Assembly (NCBI GenBank): GCA_947502495.1
Contig: CANNAC010000007.1
Coordinates: 1 to 64,000, forward strand
DNA from: an uncultured Flavobacteriaceae bacterium
Lineage (GTDB): Bacteria > Bacteroidota > Bacteroidia > Flavobacteriales > Flavobacteriaceae
DNA length: 64,000 bases
Direction of reading: 5' to 3'
Shown: positions 28,276 through 38,407 of the stretch, piece after piece
How the letters are laid out: each line of letters opens with the position of its first letter
Numbering within the stretch: the stretch's first letter is position 1
Notes under the pieces: model-generated
What the model was told of the DNA's origin: nothing
What the model saw: only the letters and a program-made list of their open reading frames with translations
Databases searched by the model: none
Position numbers and translations under genes: made by a program

Positions 28276-29724
28276 TTAATTATTTTCAGAATACCCAACA
28301 GGTTCTCCAATTAAAGTGGTTTTTGTAGCGCGAATGATCTTTACGTTAACGAACTCGCCAACCTTATAAATATCTTTAGGGAAAACACAAAGTAAGTTCT
28401 GGTCATTTCGTCCAGACCAATCTGCATTTCCTTTTCTAGCTTCTTTTTCAATTAAAACCTCTACTGTTTTTCCGATAAATGATTTTGTTTTATCAAAACT
28501 ATGTTCTAATTGTAAATCGATAACTTCCTGTAGGCGTCTTTTCTTTACTTCTAAAGGAATATCATCCTCCAATTTACGCTCTGCCATAGTTCCGGGTCTT
28601 TCCGAATACGCAAACATATATCCAAAGGCATATCTTACTTCTTTCATTAAGCTTAAAGTGTCTTGATGATCCTCTTCGGTTTCTGTTGGGAAACCAGTAA
28701 TCATATCTTGGCTAATTGTGCATTCTGGAAGGATTCGTTTGATATTGTTTATCAAATCAATATACTCTTCACGAGTATGTTGTCTGTTCATTTCCTTTAA
28801 AATGCGGTTGCTTCCACTTTGTACGGGTAAATGTATGTAGTTACAAATGTTATCGTATTTCGCCATGGTTTCCACAACATCTAACGTCATGTCTTGCGGA
28901 TTAGAAGTAGAAAAACGAATTCGCATTTTTGGTTGTGCTTGTGCGCATAGTTCTAAAAGCTTCGAGAAGTTTACAGCAGTTGCTTTTTGCATATCTGTAG
29001 CCTTCATAAAATCCTTTTTTAATCCGCCACCATACCAAAGGTAACTATCTACGTTTTGGCCGAGTAACGTGATTTCTTTGTATCCTCTGCTCCATAAATC
29101 GTTAATTTCTTCAATAATACTTTGGTGATCTCTACTGCGCTCTCTTCCTCTAGTAAAAGGAACCACACAGAAGGTACACATATTATCACAACCACGTGTT
29201 ATAGAAACAAAAGCAGTAACACCATTGGTGTTTAAACGTACTGGTGAAATATCACCATAGGTTTCTTCTTTAGATAAGATAACATTAATAGCATCTCTAC
29301 CATCTTCTACTTCTGCAAGAAGATTAGGAATGTCTTTATATGCATCCGGACCAACAACTAGGTCTACAATTTTTTCTTCTTCTAGAAACTTACTTTTTAA
29401 ACGTTCGGCCATACAACCTAAAACACCAACCTTCATGTTTGGGTTGATATCGCGTTTTATTGCGTTATATTTTTCTAAACGTTTTCTAACGGTTTGCTCT
29501 GCTTTATCACGAATAGAACAGGTGTTCACCAAAACCAAATCGGCATCTTCTAAGTTTTGTGTGGTGTTATATCCTTGGTCAGAAAGAATAGAAGCTACAA
29601 TTTCACTATCGCTAAAATTCATAGCACAGCCGTAACTTTCAATAAAAAGCTTTTTTTTATTTCCTTCTTTATTTTCTATAACAAGGTTTTCTCCTTGTTT
29701 ATTTTCGTCTATTGTTTTTTCCAT
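28276..29724 (-). CDS. miaB: tRNA-2-methylthio-N6-dimethylallyladenosine synthase MiaB
   Basis: This radical-SAM enzyme adds a methylthio group to i6A37 of tRNAs. The 482-residue protein has the N-terminal cluster cysteines Cys33, Cys69 and Cys104 (ESYGCAMN, NTCSIRD, LGCMAE), the radical-SAM CxxxCxxC at 179-186 (RGCDNMCTFC) and a C-terminal TRAM domain. The N-terminus carries a ~25-residue charged extension. It is the first gene of the minus-strand block. Confidence 0.96.
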   Translation of the reverse strand: MEKTIDENKQGENLVIENKEGNKKKLFIESYGCAMNFSDSEIVASILSDQGYNTTQNLEDADLVLVNTCSIRDKAEQTVRKRLEKYNAIKRDINPNMKVGVLGCMAERLKSKFLEEEKIVDLVVGPDAYKDIPNLLAEVEDGRDAINVILSKEETYGDISPVRLNTNGVTAFVSITRGCDNMCTFCVVPFTRGRERSRDHQSIIEEINDLWSRGYKEITLLGQNVDSYLWYGGGLKKDFMKATDMQKATAVNFSKLLELCAQAQPKMRIRFSTSNPQDMTLDVVETMAKYDNICNYIHLPVQSGSNRILKEMNRQHTREEYIDLINNIKRILPECTISQDMITGFPTETEEDHQDTLSLMKEVRYAFGYMFAYSERPGTMAERKLEDDIPLEVKKRRLQEVIDLQLEHSFDKTKSFIGKTVEVLIEKEARKGNADWSGRNDQNLLCVFPKDIYKVGEFVNVKIIRATKTTLIGEPVGYSENN

Positions 29725-29732
29725 CTTTAGTG

Positions 29733-29773
29733 TTCCGTGAAAACGGAATATCGCATTTTCCGTAAAAACGGAA
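29733..29773. repeat. two tandem TTCCGT-N4-ACGGAA hairpins upstream of miaB
   Basis: Identical 6-bp-stem palindromes lie at 29733-29748 (loop GAAA) and 29758-29773 (loop AAAA), exactly 25 bp apart and 9 bp before the miaB start. They are either REP-like repeats, RNA hairpins in the leader, or a two-site operator. Confidence 0.6.
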
Positions 29774-29919
29774 GTCTGTTAATTGAAATTTATCTCGGTC
29801 AATAAGTATGCAAAGGTACAATTATTTTAAATAAAGTGACAAAGTGACAGTGTGTAAATTTTTTAAAGAATTTGTTAATAATTTCCTACTTTTGAAGCAC
29901 TAACCAAAAACATATAATA

Positions 29920-30678
29920 ATGACATTTCAAGAGTTTGAAAAAAGAGTACAAAATGCTAAACAATTAGATTTTGGCGATATTTTTAATAAAAGTATAGAG
30001 CTTTTTAAGAAAGTTTGGGTACAAGGTTTGGTAATGCTACTACTTAGTATGGTAATTATTTTACCTTTTTACCTATTAATGTATTTGCCTTTAATTGGCG
30101 CAGGAATGATCGATCCATATATGTTTGAACAAGGAAGTGGCGCAAGCTTTGCTTTGATGATCCCGTTTTTACTTTTTGCTTTAGTTTTCGGACTAATAGC
30201 AACTGTAGTAGGTTTTGGTATGCGAGCTGGGTTTTACAGAATTTGTAAAATGAAAGATTTAAATGAAATTGGAAGCGATGATTATTTCTTTTATTTAAAG
30301 AAACCATACTTAGGGAAACTAATAAAGTTATCTCTTGCTACTTTTGGTATCTCTTTAGTAGCAGTGCTTCTGTGTTATCTGCCTATTTTTTATGTAATAG
30401 TTCCTATAACTTTAATGAATGTTATTTTTGCTTTTAACCCAGAGCAATCTGTTTCTGAGATTGTAAAATCGGGTTTTGCTTTAGGAAATAAAAAATGGCT
30501 AATAACTTTCGGACTTGTTATAGTGAGTTCTCTTTTGGCTTCTATGGTAGGTATGATTATGTGTTTTGTTGGTATTTTTGTTACTGCATCTTTTGCATAT
30601 ATTCCTGCATACTATATATATAAGGAGTCTATTGGTTTTGATTCTGAAGAAGAAAACAAACAAATTGAAAATATTTAA
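29920..30678 (+). CDS. integral membrane protein of unknown function
   Basis: This 252-residue protein has six hydrophobic segments (starting about 33, 83, 125, 150, 195 and 215) and a short cytoplasmic N-terminus MTFQEFEKRVQNAKQLDFGD. It resembles the flavobacterial membrane proteins often misnamed beta-carotene monooxygenase; I see no catalytic residues for that. It appears monocistronic, with its own promoter region and a terminator at 30699. Confidence 0.8.
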   Translation: MTFQEFEKRVQNAKQLDFGDIFNKSIELFKKVWVQGLVMLLLSMVIILPFYLLMYLPLIGAGMIDPYMFEQGSGASFALMIPFLLFALVFGLIATVVGFGMRAGFYRICKMKDLNEIGSDDYFFYLKKPYLGKLIKLSLATFGISLVAVLLCYLPIFYVIVPITLMNVIFAFNPEQSVSEIVKSGFALGNKKWLITFGLVIVSSLLASMVGMIMCFVGIFVTASFAYIPAYYIYKESIGFDSEEENKQIENI

Positions 30679-30698
30679 AATCTAGTATATATTATGAA

Positions 30699-30724
30699 AA
30701 AGCCTGTTAATTCAGGCTTTTTTT
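30699..30724 (+). terminator. intrinsic terminator
   Basis: An 8-bp stem AAAGCCTG/CAGGCTTT (30699-30706, 30713-30720) is followed by T-run. Confidence 0.85.
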
Positions 30725-30790
30725 ATGTCTAATTTTATCGAATTAAGGCCCCGTGAAAGAATAAATTAGGAACGTGAATTTTTTTTCACA

Positions 30791-30798
30791 TACCTTTG
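30791..30798 (+). promoter_or_regulatory. -7 promoter element TACCTTTG for topA
   Basis: This exact TAnnTTTG match lies 21 bp before the topA ATG. No clear -33 TTTG lies at the expected distance. Confidence 0.45.
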
Positions 30799-30818
30799 CA
30801 CTCTGAAAAAATAGAAAT

Positions 30819-33344
30819 ATGGCGAAGAATTTAGTTATAGTAGAGTCACCTGCAAAAGCAAAAACTATTGAAAAATTTCTTGGAAAAGATTTTAAAGTAG
30901 AGTCTAGTTTTGGACATATTGCAGATTTACCTTCTAAAGAATTAGGAGTAGATGTAGAAGGTGATTTTGATCCTAAATATGAAGTATCTAAAGATAAAAA
31001 AGCAGTTGTAAAAAAACTGAAAGATTTAGCTAAAAAGGCAGACATGGTTTGGCTAGCTAGTGATGAAGATAGAGAAGGAGAAGCTATTGCGTGGCATTTA
31101 GCAGAAACACTAAAACTAGATAAAGAGAAAACCAAGCGTATTGTTTTTCATGAGATTACGAAAACGGCTATTAAAAAGGCAATAGAAAATCCTAGAGATA
31201 TAGATTACCATTTAGTAGATGCACAACAAGCACGAAGAGTTTTAGATAGAATTGTTGGTTATGAGCTTTCTCCGGTATTATGGAGAAAAGTAAAAGGAGG
31301 TCTTTCAGCAGGACGTGTACAATCGGTTTCTGTGCGACTAATTGTAGAAAAAGAAAGAGAAATTACCAATTTTAGTGCAGAAGCATCGTATAGAATTGAT
31401 GCCGAATTTTCTAATGAAGCTGGTCAGTCTTTTAAGGCGAAGCTTCCTAAGAATTTTGCAACAAAAAAAGAAGCCTATGCATTTCTAGAAAGTAATGCGG
31501 ATGCCAATTTTAAAGTTGCCGATCTTCAGAAAAAACCAGCAAAAAAATCACCAGCAGCACCTTTTACTACTTCTACATTACAACAAGAAGCTGCAAGAAA
31601 ATTATATTTTTCAGTAAGTAAAACCATGAATATGGCACAACGCCTATATGAAGCCGGTTTGATTACCTATATGAGAACAGATAGTGTAAACTTATCTGAC
31701 GAAGCAAAAAATGGCGCACAAGCAGAAATTGAATCTGCGTATGGTGAAAAATATAGCAAACCAAGAAATTATAAAGGAAAGTCTAAAGGTGCTCAAGAAG
31801 CGCATGAGGCGATTCGTCCTACTAATTTTGCAACACATTCGGTTGCTATTGATAGAGATCAAGCACGATTATACGATTTGATTTGGAAACGTGCTATTGC
31901 ATCACAAATGAGTGAAGCGCAATTAGAACGTACCAATGTTAGGATAGAATCATCCACAAATAAAGAAACCTTTACAGCAAATGGAGAGGTTATTAAATTT
32001 GAAGGATTTTTAAAAGTCTACTTAGAAGGAACAGATGATGAAGATGTAGAGCAAGACGGAATGCTTCCTGCAATGAAAGTAAACGAGACACTTTTAAACA
32101 ATTACATTACTGCAACAGAGCGTTACACAAGACCACCAGCAAGATTTACAGAAGCTTCTTTAGTGAAGAAATTAGAAGAGCTTGGTATTGGTAGACCATC
32201 TACATATGCACCAACAATTTCTACGATACAAAATAGAAATTATGTAGAAAAAGGAACTGTGGATGGCGTAGAGCGTGATTATACACAACTTACATTAACT
32301 AGCGGAAACGTGAAAGATGTAATGCTTACGGAAAAAGTAGGATCGGATAAAGGAAAATTAGTACCAACAGATATTGGTATTATTGTAACCGATTTTTTAG
32401 TGAATCATTTTGAAAGTATTTTAGATTATAATTTTACTGCTAAAGTAGAAAGTCAGTTTGACGATATAGCAGAAGGAAAGAAGGATTGGAAAAAGATGAT
32501 GAAATCTTTCTACAAAACCTTTCATCCAAAAGTAGAAGACGTACAAGAAAATGCGGAAAGAGAATCTGGAGAACGTATTTTAGGAAAAGATCCTAAATCG
32601 GGAAAACGTATTAGTGTGCGTTTGGGTAAATTTGGACCAATGGTGCAAATGGGAGAGCCAGATGATGAAGAAACACCAACCTATGCTAGTTTAAGTCCGG
32701 ATCAACAATTAGGAACTATTTCTTTTGAAGAAGCAATGGATTTGTTTCAACTTCCTAAAAATTTAGGAACTTACGAAGACGAAGAAATACAAGTGAATAA
32801 TGGTCGTTTTGGTCCTTATGTGAAGTTTGGAACAGCGTATGTTTCGCTACCAAAAGGAACAGATCCTTTAACGGTAGAGTTGGATGACGCTATTGTTTTA
32901 ATTAAAGAAAAACAAAAAGCAGACGCGCCAATTTATCATTATCAAGATTTACCAGTACAAAAAGGAAAAGGTCGTTTTGGTCCATTTATAAAATGGAATG
33001 ATATGTTTATTAACGTAAACAAAAAGTACGACTGGGATGATTTATCCGATGCGGATATCGTGGAATTAATTGAAACTAAAATCCAAAAAGAGATTGATAA
33101 GGTTATTCATAACTGGGAAGATGAAGGTATTCGTGTGGAAAAAGCACGTTGGGGAAGATTCAATATATTACAAGGTAAAGTGAAAATTGAATTACCAAAA
33201 ACAACAGATGCTCCAGCTTTAACTTTGGAAGAAGTAAAAGGAATCCTTGAAAAAAATGCGCCTAAAAAGAAAGTAGCTAAGAAAAAAGCTCCTGCAAAGA
33301 AAAAGGCACCAGCAAAGAAAAAAACGACAACTAAAAAGAAATAG
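30819..33344 (+). CDS. topA: DNA topoisomerase I (type IA)
   Basis: TopA relaxes negative supercoils. The 841-residue protein has the Toprim domain (VESPAKAKTIEK at 8-19, SDEDREGE at 81-88), the active-site tyrosine Tyr284 in LITYMRTDSV, and C-terminal repeat domains with G(R/K)FGP(F/M)(I/V) motifs in place of zinc fingers. It ends in a ~30-residue Lys/Ala/Pro tail. The next gene begins 8 bp later. Confidence 0.97.
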   Translation: MAKNLVIVESPAKAKTIEKFLGKDFKVESSFGHIADLPSKELGVDVEGDFDPKYEVSKDKKAVVKKLKDLAKKADMVWLASDEDREGEAIAWHLAETLKLDKEKTKRIVFHEITKTAIKKAIENPRDIDYHLVDAQQARRVLDRIVGYELSPVLWRKVKGGLSAGRVQSVSVRLIVEKEREITNFSAEASYRIDAEFSNEAGQSFKAKLPKNFATKKEAYAFLESNADANFKVADLQKKPAKKSPAAPFTTSTLQQEAARKLYFSVSKTMNMAQRLYEAGLITYMRTDSVNLSDEAKNGAQAEIESAYGEKYSKPRNYKGKSKGAQEAHEAIRPTNFATHSVAIDRDQARLYDLIWKRAIASQMSEAQLERTNVRIESSTNKETFTANGEVIKFEGFLKVYLEGTDDEDVEQDGMLPAMKVNETLLNNYITATERYTRPPARFTEASLVKKLEELGIGRPSTYAPTISTIQNRNYVEKGTVDGVERDYTQLTLTSGNVKDVMLTEKVGSDKGKLVPTDIGIIVTDFLVNHFESILDYNFTAKVESQFDDIAEGKKDWKKMMKSFYKTFHPKVEDVQENAERESGERILGKDPKSGKRISVRLGKFGPMVQMGEPDDEETPTYASLSPDQQLGTISFEEAMDLFQLPKNLGTYEDEEIQVNNGRFGPYVKFGTAYVSLPKGTDPLTVELDDAIVLIKEKQKADAPIYHYQDLPVQKGKGRFGPFIKWNDMFINVNKKYDWDDLSDADIVELIETKIQKEIDKVIHNWEDEGIRVEKARWGRFNILQGKVKIELPKTTDAPALTLEEVKGILEKNAPKKKVAKKKAPAKKKAPAKKKTTTKKK

Positions 33345-33351
33345 ATAGTAC

Positions 33352-34518
33352 ATGAATTTTGATTTTCTTTCACCAGTTTCCGATTTAGTTTTAGCGCATA
33401 ATGAATTATTGCCAGTACAGGCTTTAGGTAGAAAATTAAAAATACATTCTAAACAAGAAGGTATTCCAGAGTTAGATGGCGTACATCTCGCTATCTTAGG
33501 CGTTCTTGAAACTAGAAATGATGTAGACTATATAGGAGAAGATTTCAACTTAAACGAAATACGAAAATCCTTCTACGCGCTTTTTCCTGGTAGTTGGAAT
33601 ACAAGTATTGCCGATTTAGGCGATATTAATAAAGGCGAATCTGTAGAAGATACCTACTTCGCACTAAAGACTACCATTACTATTTTAGTCGAAAAAGGAA
33701 TTATACCTATTATCATTGGGGGAAGTCAAGATCTAACCTACGCTAATTATCGTGCTTACGATGATATTATACCAATGGTTAATATTGTTAATGTAGATTC
33801 TAAATTTGATTTAGGAGATTCTGCAAAACCAATTAAAAACAAAAGTTTTGTTGGTAAAATAATATTAGATCAGCCTTTTAATTTATTTAATTATTCCGCA
33901 ATTGGTTATCAAACCTATTTCAATTCGCAAGAAGAAATAGATTTAATGGAGAAATTGTATTTCGATGCATACCGTTTAGGTCAAGTTTCTAATGATATTA
34001 CGATTGTAGAACCTATACTTCGAGATGCGAATATTGTAAGTATAGATTTAGGCGCAATTAAGTCCTCTGAGGTTAGTTTAAATCAAAGAGTATCCCCAAA
34101 CGGTCTAGACGGTAAAGAAATCTGTGCTATTTCACGCTACGCAGGAATAAGTAATAAAGTGACTTCTTTTGGTCTTTGGGAGTATAAGCCCTCTAAAGAT
34201 GATGAAATAAGCGCTATGCTTATATCTCAAATTATCTGGTACTTTATAGAAGGCGTAAATTATAGAGTAAAGGACGATGATTTTAAAGATGAAAATAATT
34301 ATCAAAAGTTTATTACACTAATAGAAGATCAAGATTTAGTTTTTTATAAAAGTATAAAAACAGGTAGATGGTGGATTGAAATACCTTTTTTAAATGAAGT
34401 GAATAATAAATTAAAAAGACATACGTTATTACCATGCATGCATCAAGATTATGTAGATGCTTGCAACAATATAATGCCAGAGCGATGGTATAAAGCCTTT
34501 CAAAAGAATTGCGTGTAG
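33352..34518 (+). CDS. arginase/formimidoylglutamase-fold protein with degraded metal site
   Basis: This 388-residue protein has the ureohydrolase fold seen in formimidoylglutamases, but the manganese ligands are altered. The GGGHD/E motif reads GGSQD (123-127), the DAHxD motif reads DSKFD (149-153), and the SxDxD motif reads SIDLG (230-234). The active His and several Asp ligands are missing, so it is probably not a hydrolase in the usual sense. It lies between topA and gldK, 8 bp after topA. I infer a non-catalytic or divergent role, possibly linked to gliding by position only. Confidence 0.8.
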   Translation: MNFDFLSPVSDLVLAHNELLPVQALGRKLKIHSKQEGIPELDGVHLAILGVLETRNDVDYIGEDFNLNEIRKSFYALFPGSWNTSIADLGDINKGESVEDTYFALKTTITILVEKGIIPIIIGGSQDLTYANYRAYDDIIPMVNIVNVDSKFDLGDSAKPIKNKSFVGKIILDQPFNLFNYSAIGYQTYFNSQEEIDLMEKLYFDAYRLGQVSNDITIVEPILRDANIVSIDLGAIKSSEVSLNQRVSPNGLDGKEICAISRYAGISNKVTSFGLWEYKPSKDDEISAMLISQIIWYFIEGVNYRVKDDDFKDENNYQKFITLIEDQDLVFYKSIKTGRWWIEIPFLNEVNNKLKRHTLLPCMHQDYVDACNNIMPERWYKAFQKNCV

Positions 34519-34601
34519 ATTAAATAACGTAATAAAATAGCAGTTTTGTCGTTTAAATGTTTTATTTTTACGACGAACAGTATTTTTTTTTGACAAAAAA
34601 G

Positions 34602-34632
34602 TTGTTTTTTAAAAAATATATAAATATGTTTA
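34602..34632 (+). promoter_or_regulatory. probable promoter of gldKLMN
   Basis: A TTG at 34602-34604 is separated by 20 bp from TATGTTTA at 34625-34632, close to the Bacteroidota -33/-7 pattern. It lies 50 bp upstream of the gldK ATG. Confidence 0.45.
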
Positions 34633-34682
34633 CGCTCTTAAATTTTGAGCATAGAATAATTAACCTCGAGTATTCAATAAAT

Positions 34683-36047
34683 ATGAAGAATTTTCTTTTA
34701 TTAACAGTAGTTTTAGCATTCCTTACAAGTTGTGGTTCTGGAGACAGAGGGCAGTTAGTCGGTGTTAAAGGAAAAAAATGGCATCCAGAAAAGCCTTATG
34801 GTATGGAATTAATCCCTGGAGGAGCATTTATTATGGGTAAATCAGATGATGATTTAGCTGGGATTCAAGATGCGCCTACTAAAACGGTTACAGTAAGATC
34901 GTTCTATATGGATGCAACTGAAATCACAAATAGTGAGTATCGTAAATTTGTACAATGGGTTAGAGATTCTACCATTAGAACAAAATTAGCTATACTAGCA
35001 GACGAAGTAGGAGCTACTCCTGGTGATGGTGGTATTGGTGATTTTGCATTTAAAGATGCAGATCCAGAAAACATGAATGCCTACGAGCAATACATGTATG
35101 ACAATTACAGTGGCATGGGCGAAACTGGTTACGAAGGAAGAAAATTAAATCACGATGTAGATTTACTTTTTGATACTGCCGAATATCCAGATGAGTACTA
35201 TGTAGAAGTAATGGATACTATGTATTTACCTATAGAGGAATCTTATAATGGACAACGCACATGGGATGTTTCTAAGTTTAAATTTCAATATACCTACATG
35301 GATATTGAAAAAGCAGCGAAAGCTAGCAACAAAGGAAAAAGAAGATCTGAATTCTTAATTACAGAAGCAGTAGAGATTTACCCAGATACTACAGCTTGGA
35401 TTAGAGATTTTGCATATTCGTATAACGAACCAATGCATAATGACTATTTCTGGCATGATGCTTATGGAGAATATCCAGTAGTAGGGATTTCTTGGAAACA
35501 AGCAAAAGCATTTTGTGAGTGGAGAACTTTATACCACAATGCATATAGAAAAGAGAAAAATCAACATTTTGTAAATGAGTATAGATTACCATCAGAAGCA
35601 GAATGGGAATATGCAGCAAGAGGTGGACTACAAGGAGCGACTTTTCCTTGGGGTGGACCGTATGCTAAAAATGATAGAGGATGTTTCATGGCAAACTTCA
35701 AACCTTTAAGAGGAGATTATGCAGCAGATCAAGCTTTATATACTGTAGAAGCTAAATCGTATGACCCTAATGATTTTAACTTATATAACATGGCTGGTAA
35801 CGTATCGGAATGGGTAAGTGCATCTTACGATCCTGCTTCTTACGAGTATGTTTCTACAATTAATCCTAGTGTTAATGATGTAAATAACCAACGTAAAGTG
35901 GTTAGAGGTGGATCTTGGAAAGATGTTGCTTACTATTTACAAGTGAGTTCTAGAGATTATGAATATGCAGATTCTGCAAGAAGTTATATTGGCTTCAGAA
36001 CCGTTCAAGATTACATGGGAACAGATGTAACAGCGAACGCTAGATAA
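34683..36047 (+). CDS. gldK: gliding motility / type IX secretion lipoprotein GldK
   Basis: GldK forms the periplasmic ring of the type IX secretion system with GldN. The true start is the ATG at 34683, which yields a lipoprotein signal ending FLTSCGSG (Cys about residue 17). An open frame to 34557 has no sense as a leader. The 454-residue protein has a formylglycine-generating-enzyme-like (sulfatase-modifying factor) fold: GMELIPGGAFIMG, RLPSEAEWEYAARGG, NMAGNVSEWV and VVRGGSW. It is first gene of gldKLMN. Confidence 0.96.
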   Translation: MKNFLLLTVVLAFLTSCGSGDRGQLVGVKGKKWHPEKPYGMELIPGGAFIMGKSDDDLAGIQDAPTKTVTVRSFYMDATEITNSEYRKFVQWVRDSTIRTKLAILADEVGATPGDGGIGDFAFKDADPENMNAYEQYMYDNYSGMGETGYEGRKLNHDVDLLFDTAEYPDEYYVEVMDTMYLPIEESYNGQRTWDVSKFKFQYTYMDIEKAAKASNKGKRRSEFLITEAVEIYPDTTAWIRDFAYSYNEPMHNDYFWHDAYGEYPVVGISWKQAKAFCEWRTLYHNAYRKEKNQHFVNEYRLPSEAEWEYAARGGLQGATFPWGGPYAKNDRGCFMANFKPLRGDYAADQALYTVEAKSYDPNDFNLYNMAGNVSEWVSASYDPASYEYVSTINPSVNDVNNQRKVVRGGSWKDVAYYLQVSSRDYEYADSARSYIGFRTVQDYMGTDVTANAR

Positions 36048-36116
36048 GATTAATAACCAATTAATAATAATTTAATAACCAACTAAAGTAGAAATACTTA
36101 ACAAAAAACTAAAATT

Positions 36117-36752
36117 ATGGCACAAAAAGGTAAAATCACAGTAACTAATATGATCTACGGATTAGGAGCAGCAATTGTAATCGTTGGAGCTTTATTTAAA
36201 ATTCAGCACTGGCCTTATGGTTCTGAAATCCTAACTTTAGGTATGATTGTAGAAGCTTTAGTATTTACGTATTCAGCTTTTGAAAGACAATCAAGTGATT
36301 TAGACTGGTCTTTAGTGTATCCTGAATTATCAGGTGGAGCTTCTTTAGGAGGTAAGAAATTAAAAGAAGAGCCTAAAGATGCAGAAGGTTTACTTTCTAA
36401 AAAATTAGACAACTTATTAAAAGATGCTAAAATTGATGGCGAATTAATGGCTAGCTTAGGTGCAAGTATCAAGAATTTTGAAGGTGCTGCTAAAGGAATC
36501 TCTCCAACAGTTGACGGAATTCAAGCACAAAAGAAATATAGCGAAGAAATGTCTTTAGCTGCTGCACAAATGGAGTCTTTAAATAGTCTTTATAAAGTAC
36601 AAATGGATAGCGCTAGTAGACAAGCAAGTATTAATGAAGAAGCTGTTGAAAATGCAACTAAATTAAAAGAGCAAATGCAATCTTTAGCTTCAAACTTATC
36701 TTCTTTAAACGGAGTATATGGTGGAATGCTTTCTGCAATGAACAAAAACTAA
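36117..36752 (+). CDS. gldL: type IX secretion / gliding motor protein GldL
   Basis: GldL is the inner-membrane stator-type motor protein that works with GldM. This 211-residue protein has two N-terminal helices (about 10-30 and 38-57; the motif GALFKIQHWPYGSEIL between them is typical) and a cytoplasmic helical region (about 95-205). A Glu in the second helix (MIVEALVF) fits a proton-path residue. It lies 69 bp after gldK. Confidence 0.96.
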   Translation: MAQKGKITVTNMIYGLGAAIVIVGALFKIQHWPYGSEILTLGMIVEALVFTYSAFERQSSDLDWSLVYPELSGGASLGGKKLKEEPKDAEGLLSKKLDNLLKDAKIDGELMASLGASIKNFEGAAKGISPTVDGIQAQKKYSEEMSLAAAQMESLNSLYKVQMDSASRQASINEEAVENATKLKEQMQSLASNLSSLNGVYGGMLSAMNKN

Positions 36753-36799
36753 TTAGTATTATTAACTAATAATTTATTAACCAATAAAAACTAATTAAC

Positions 36800-38365
36800 A
36801 TGGCAGGAGGAAAAGCATCCGCAAGGCAGAAAATGATTAACTTAATGTATTTAGTATTCATCGCAATGATGGCTATGAATATGTCTAAAGAAGTACTTTC
36901 AGCATTCGGACTGATGGAAGCGAAATTCGCGGATTCTAACGAAGCTACTACAGACAGAAATGATAAGTTACTAGCGGAATTAGAAGTCAAATCTGATGAG
37001 AATCCAAAGGAATTTAAAATACCTGCAGCAAGAGCTCAGGAAGTTAAAATTGCTTCAGATAAATTTTACAAGTATATTGAATCTTTAAAAAGTGATCTAG
37101 TAAAAACAGGTCAATATAAATTAGACGAACAAGGAAAGTTACCATTCGAAGCAATGGATAAAACAGACATCTTGGATGAAGCTTGGTTTACAGGGGATCG
37201 TTTAACAAAGAAAGGTCAAGAAGTAATGGACAATATTAATGCGTATAAAAAGGCTATTAATGATGTTCTTGCTAAAGATGAAAGTTATAGAGGTAGAGCG
37301 CAAGCTTTCGCTAAAACATTCAGTACAGAACAAGTACCAAATAAAGACGGAAAAAAGATTGACTGGTTAGCATATAACTATCAAGGTTTCCCAGCTATTG
37401 CTTCTTACACGAAGTTAACAGCAATGCAAAATGATGTTAAAGTAACAGAATCAGATATGTTTAGCTTATTCTTAGGAAACATTGTTTCTGAAGCGACAAC
37501 ATTAAATAACTACAAAGCAATTGTATTAGCGGACAAGTCAGCATTTTTTGCTGGTGAGAAATTCCAAGGTAGAGTTGTTATTGGTAAGTATGCAAATGTT
37601 GCACCTACTAAATTAAGTGTTCAAGGTAATGAAGTAGACTTATCTAAAGCTATTGATTCTACTGGAGCAGCTACTTTAGATTTCAACGTTGGAAATGTTG
37701 GTGAGCACCAAATAGAAGGTAAATTTACTTTTATTGAAAATGGTAAGGAATTAGAAATTCCTATCGTTAATGCAAACTATGTAGTAGTGCCAAGACCAAA
37801 CTCTGCGACGATATCTGCAGACAAAATGAATGTGGTTTATCGTGGTGTAACTAACCCGATGACTATTTCTTTTGCAGGTGTACCAGATAATAAAGTATCT
37901 GCTAGTGGAGCGGGTTTAAGTAAAGGTTCTGGAACAGGTAAATACAACATGGTACCAACTACAGGTAAAGAAGTAACTATTAATGTTACTGCTAAACTTG
38001 ACGACGGTACTCCGGCATCAGATAGAAAAACATTTAGAATTAAGGATATCCCTAAGCCTTCTGGTCAAATGGCTGGAAAAACAGGACAATTTGGTTTACC
38101 AAGAAACAATGTAGAAATTGGTAGAGTAGAAGCTGTATTAGAAGACTTTGATTTCGATTTACCTTTAAGAGTAACATCATTCAAATTTAAAGTACCTGGT
38201 TCACCAAGTGTTACTTGTCAAGGTAACAAACTTAACTCACAAGCTAAGTCTGCTTTACGTAAAGCAAAACGTGGTTCTGATGTTCAAATATTTGATATTA
38301 AATCAAGTAGTAATGGACCAAGAATTAAGCCAGCAGCACCAATTATTATAGAGTTATCTAACTAA
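36800..38365 (+). CDS. gldM: type IX secretion / gliding motor protein GldM
   Basis: This 521-residue protein has one N-terminal membrane helix (MINLMYLVFIAMMAMNMSKEVL, about 10-32) and a long periplasmic part built of four domains, the last containing the PSVTCQGNKL segment. GldM spans the periplasm and couples the GldL motor to the GldK/N ring. It is preceded by 47 bp after gldL. Confidence 0.96.
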   Translation: MAGGKASARQKMINLMYLVFIAMMAMNMSKEVLSAFGLMEAKFADSNEATTDRNDKLLAELEVKSDENPKEFKIPAARAQEVKIASDKFYKYIESLKSDLVKTGQYKLDEQGKLPFEAMDKTDILDEAWFTGDRLTKKGQEVMDNINAYKKAINDVLAKDESYRGRAQAFAKTFSTEQVPNKDGKKIDWLAYNYQGFPAIASYTKLTAMQNDVKVTESDMFSLFLGNIVSEATTLNNYKAIVLADKSAFFAGEKFQGRVVIGKYANVAPTKLSVQGNEVDLSKAIDSTGAATLDFNVGNVGEHQIEGKFTFIENGKELEIPIVNANYVVVPRPNSATISADKMNVVYRGVTNPMTISFAGVPDNKVSASGAGLSKGSGTGKYNMVPTTGKEVTINVTAKLDDGTPASDRKTFRIKDIPKPSGQMAGKTGQFGLPRNNVEIGRVEAVLEDFDFDLPLRVTSFKFKVPGSPSVTCQGNKLNSQAKSALRKAKRGSDVQIFDIKSSSNGPRIKPAAPIIIELSN

Positions 38366-38407
38366 ACCAACTTTATAGTATTATTAATTAAAATTAATTA
38401 TTGTAAG

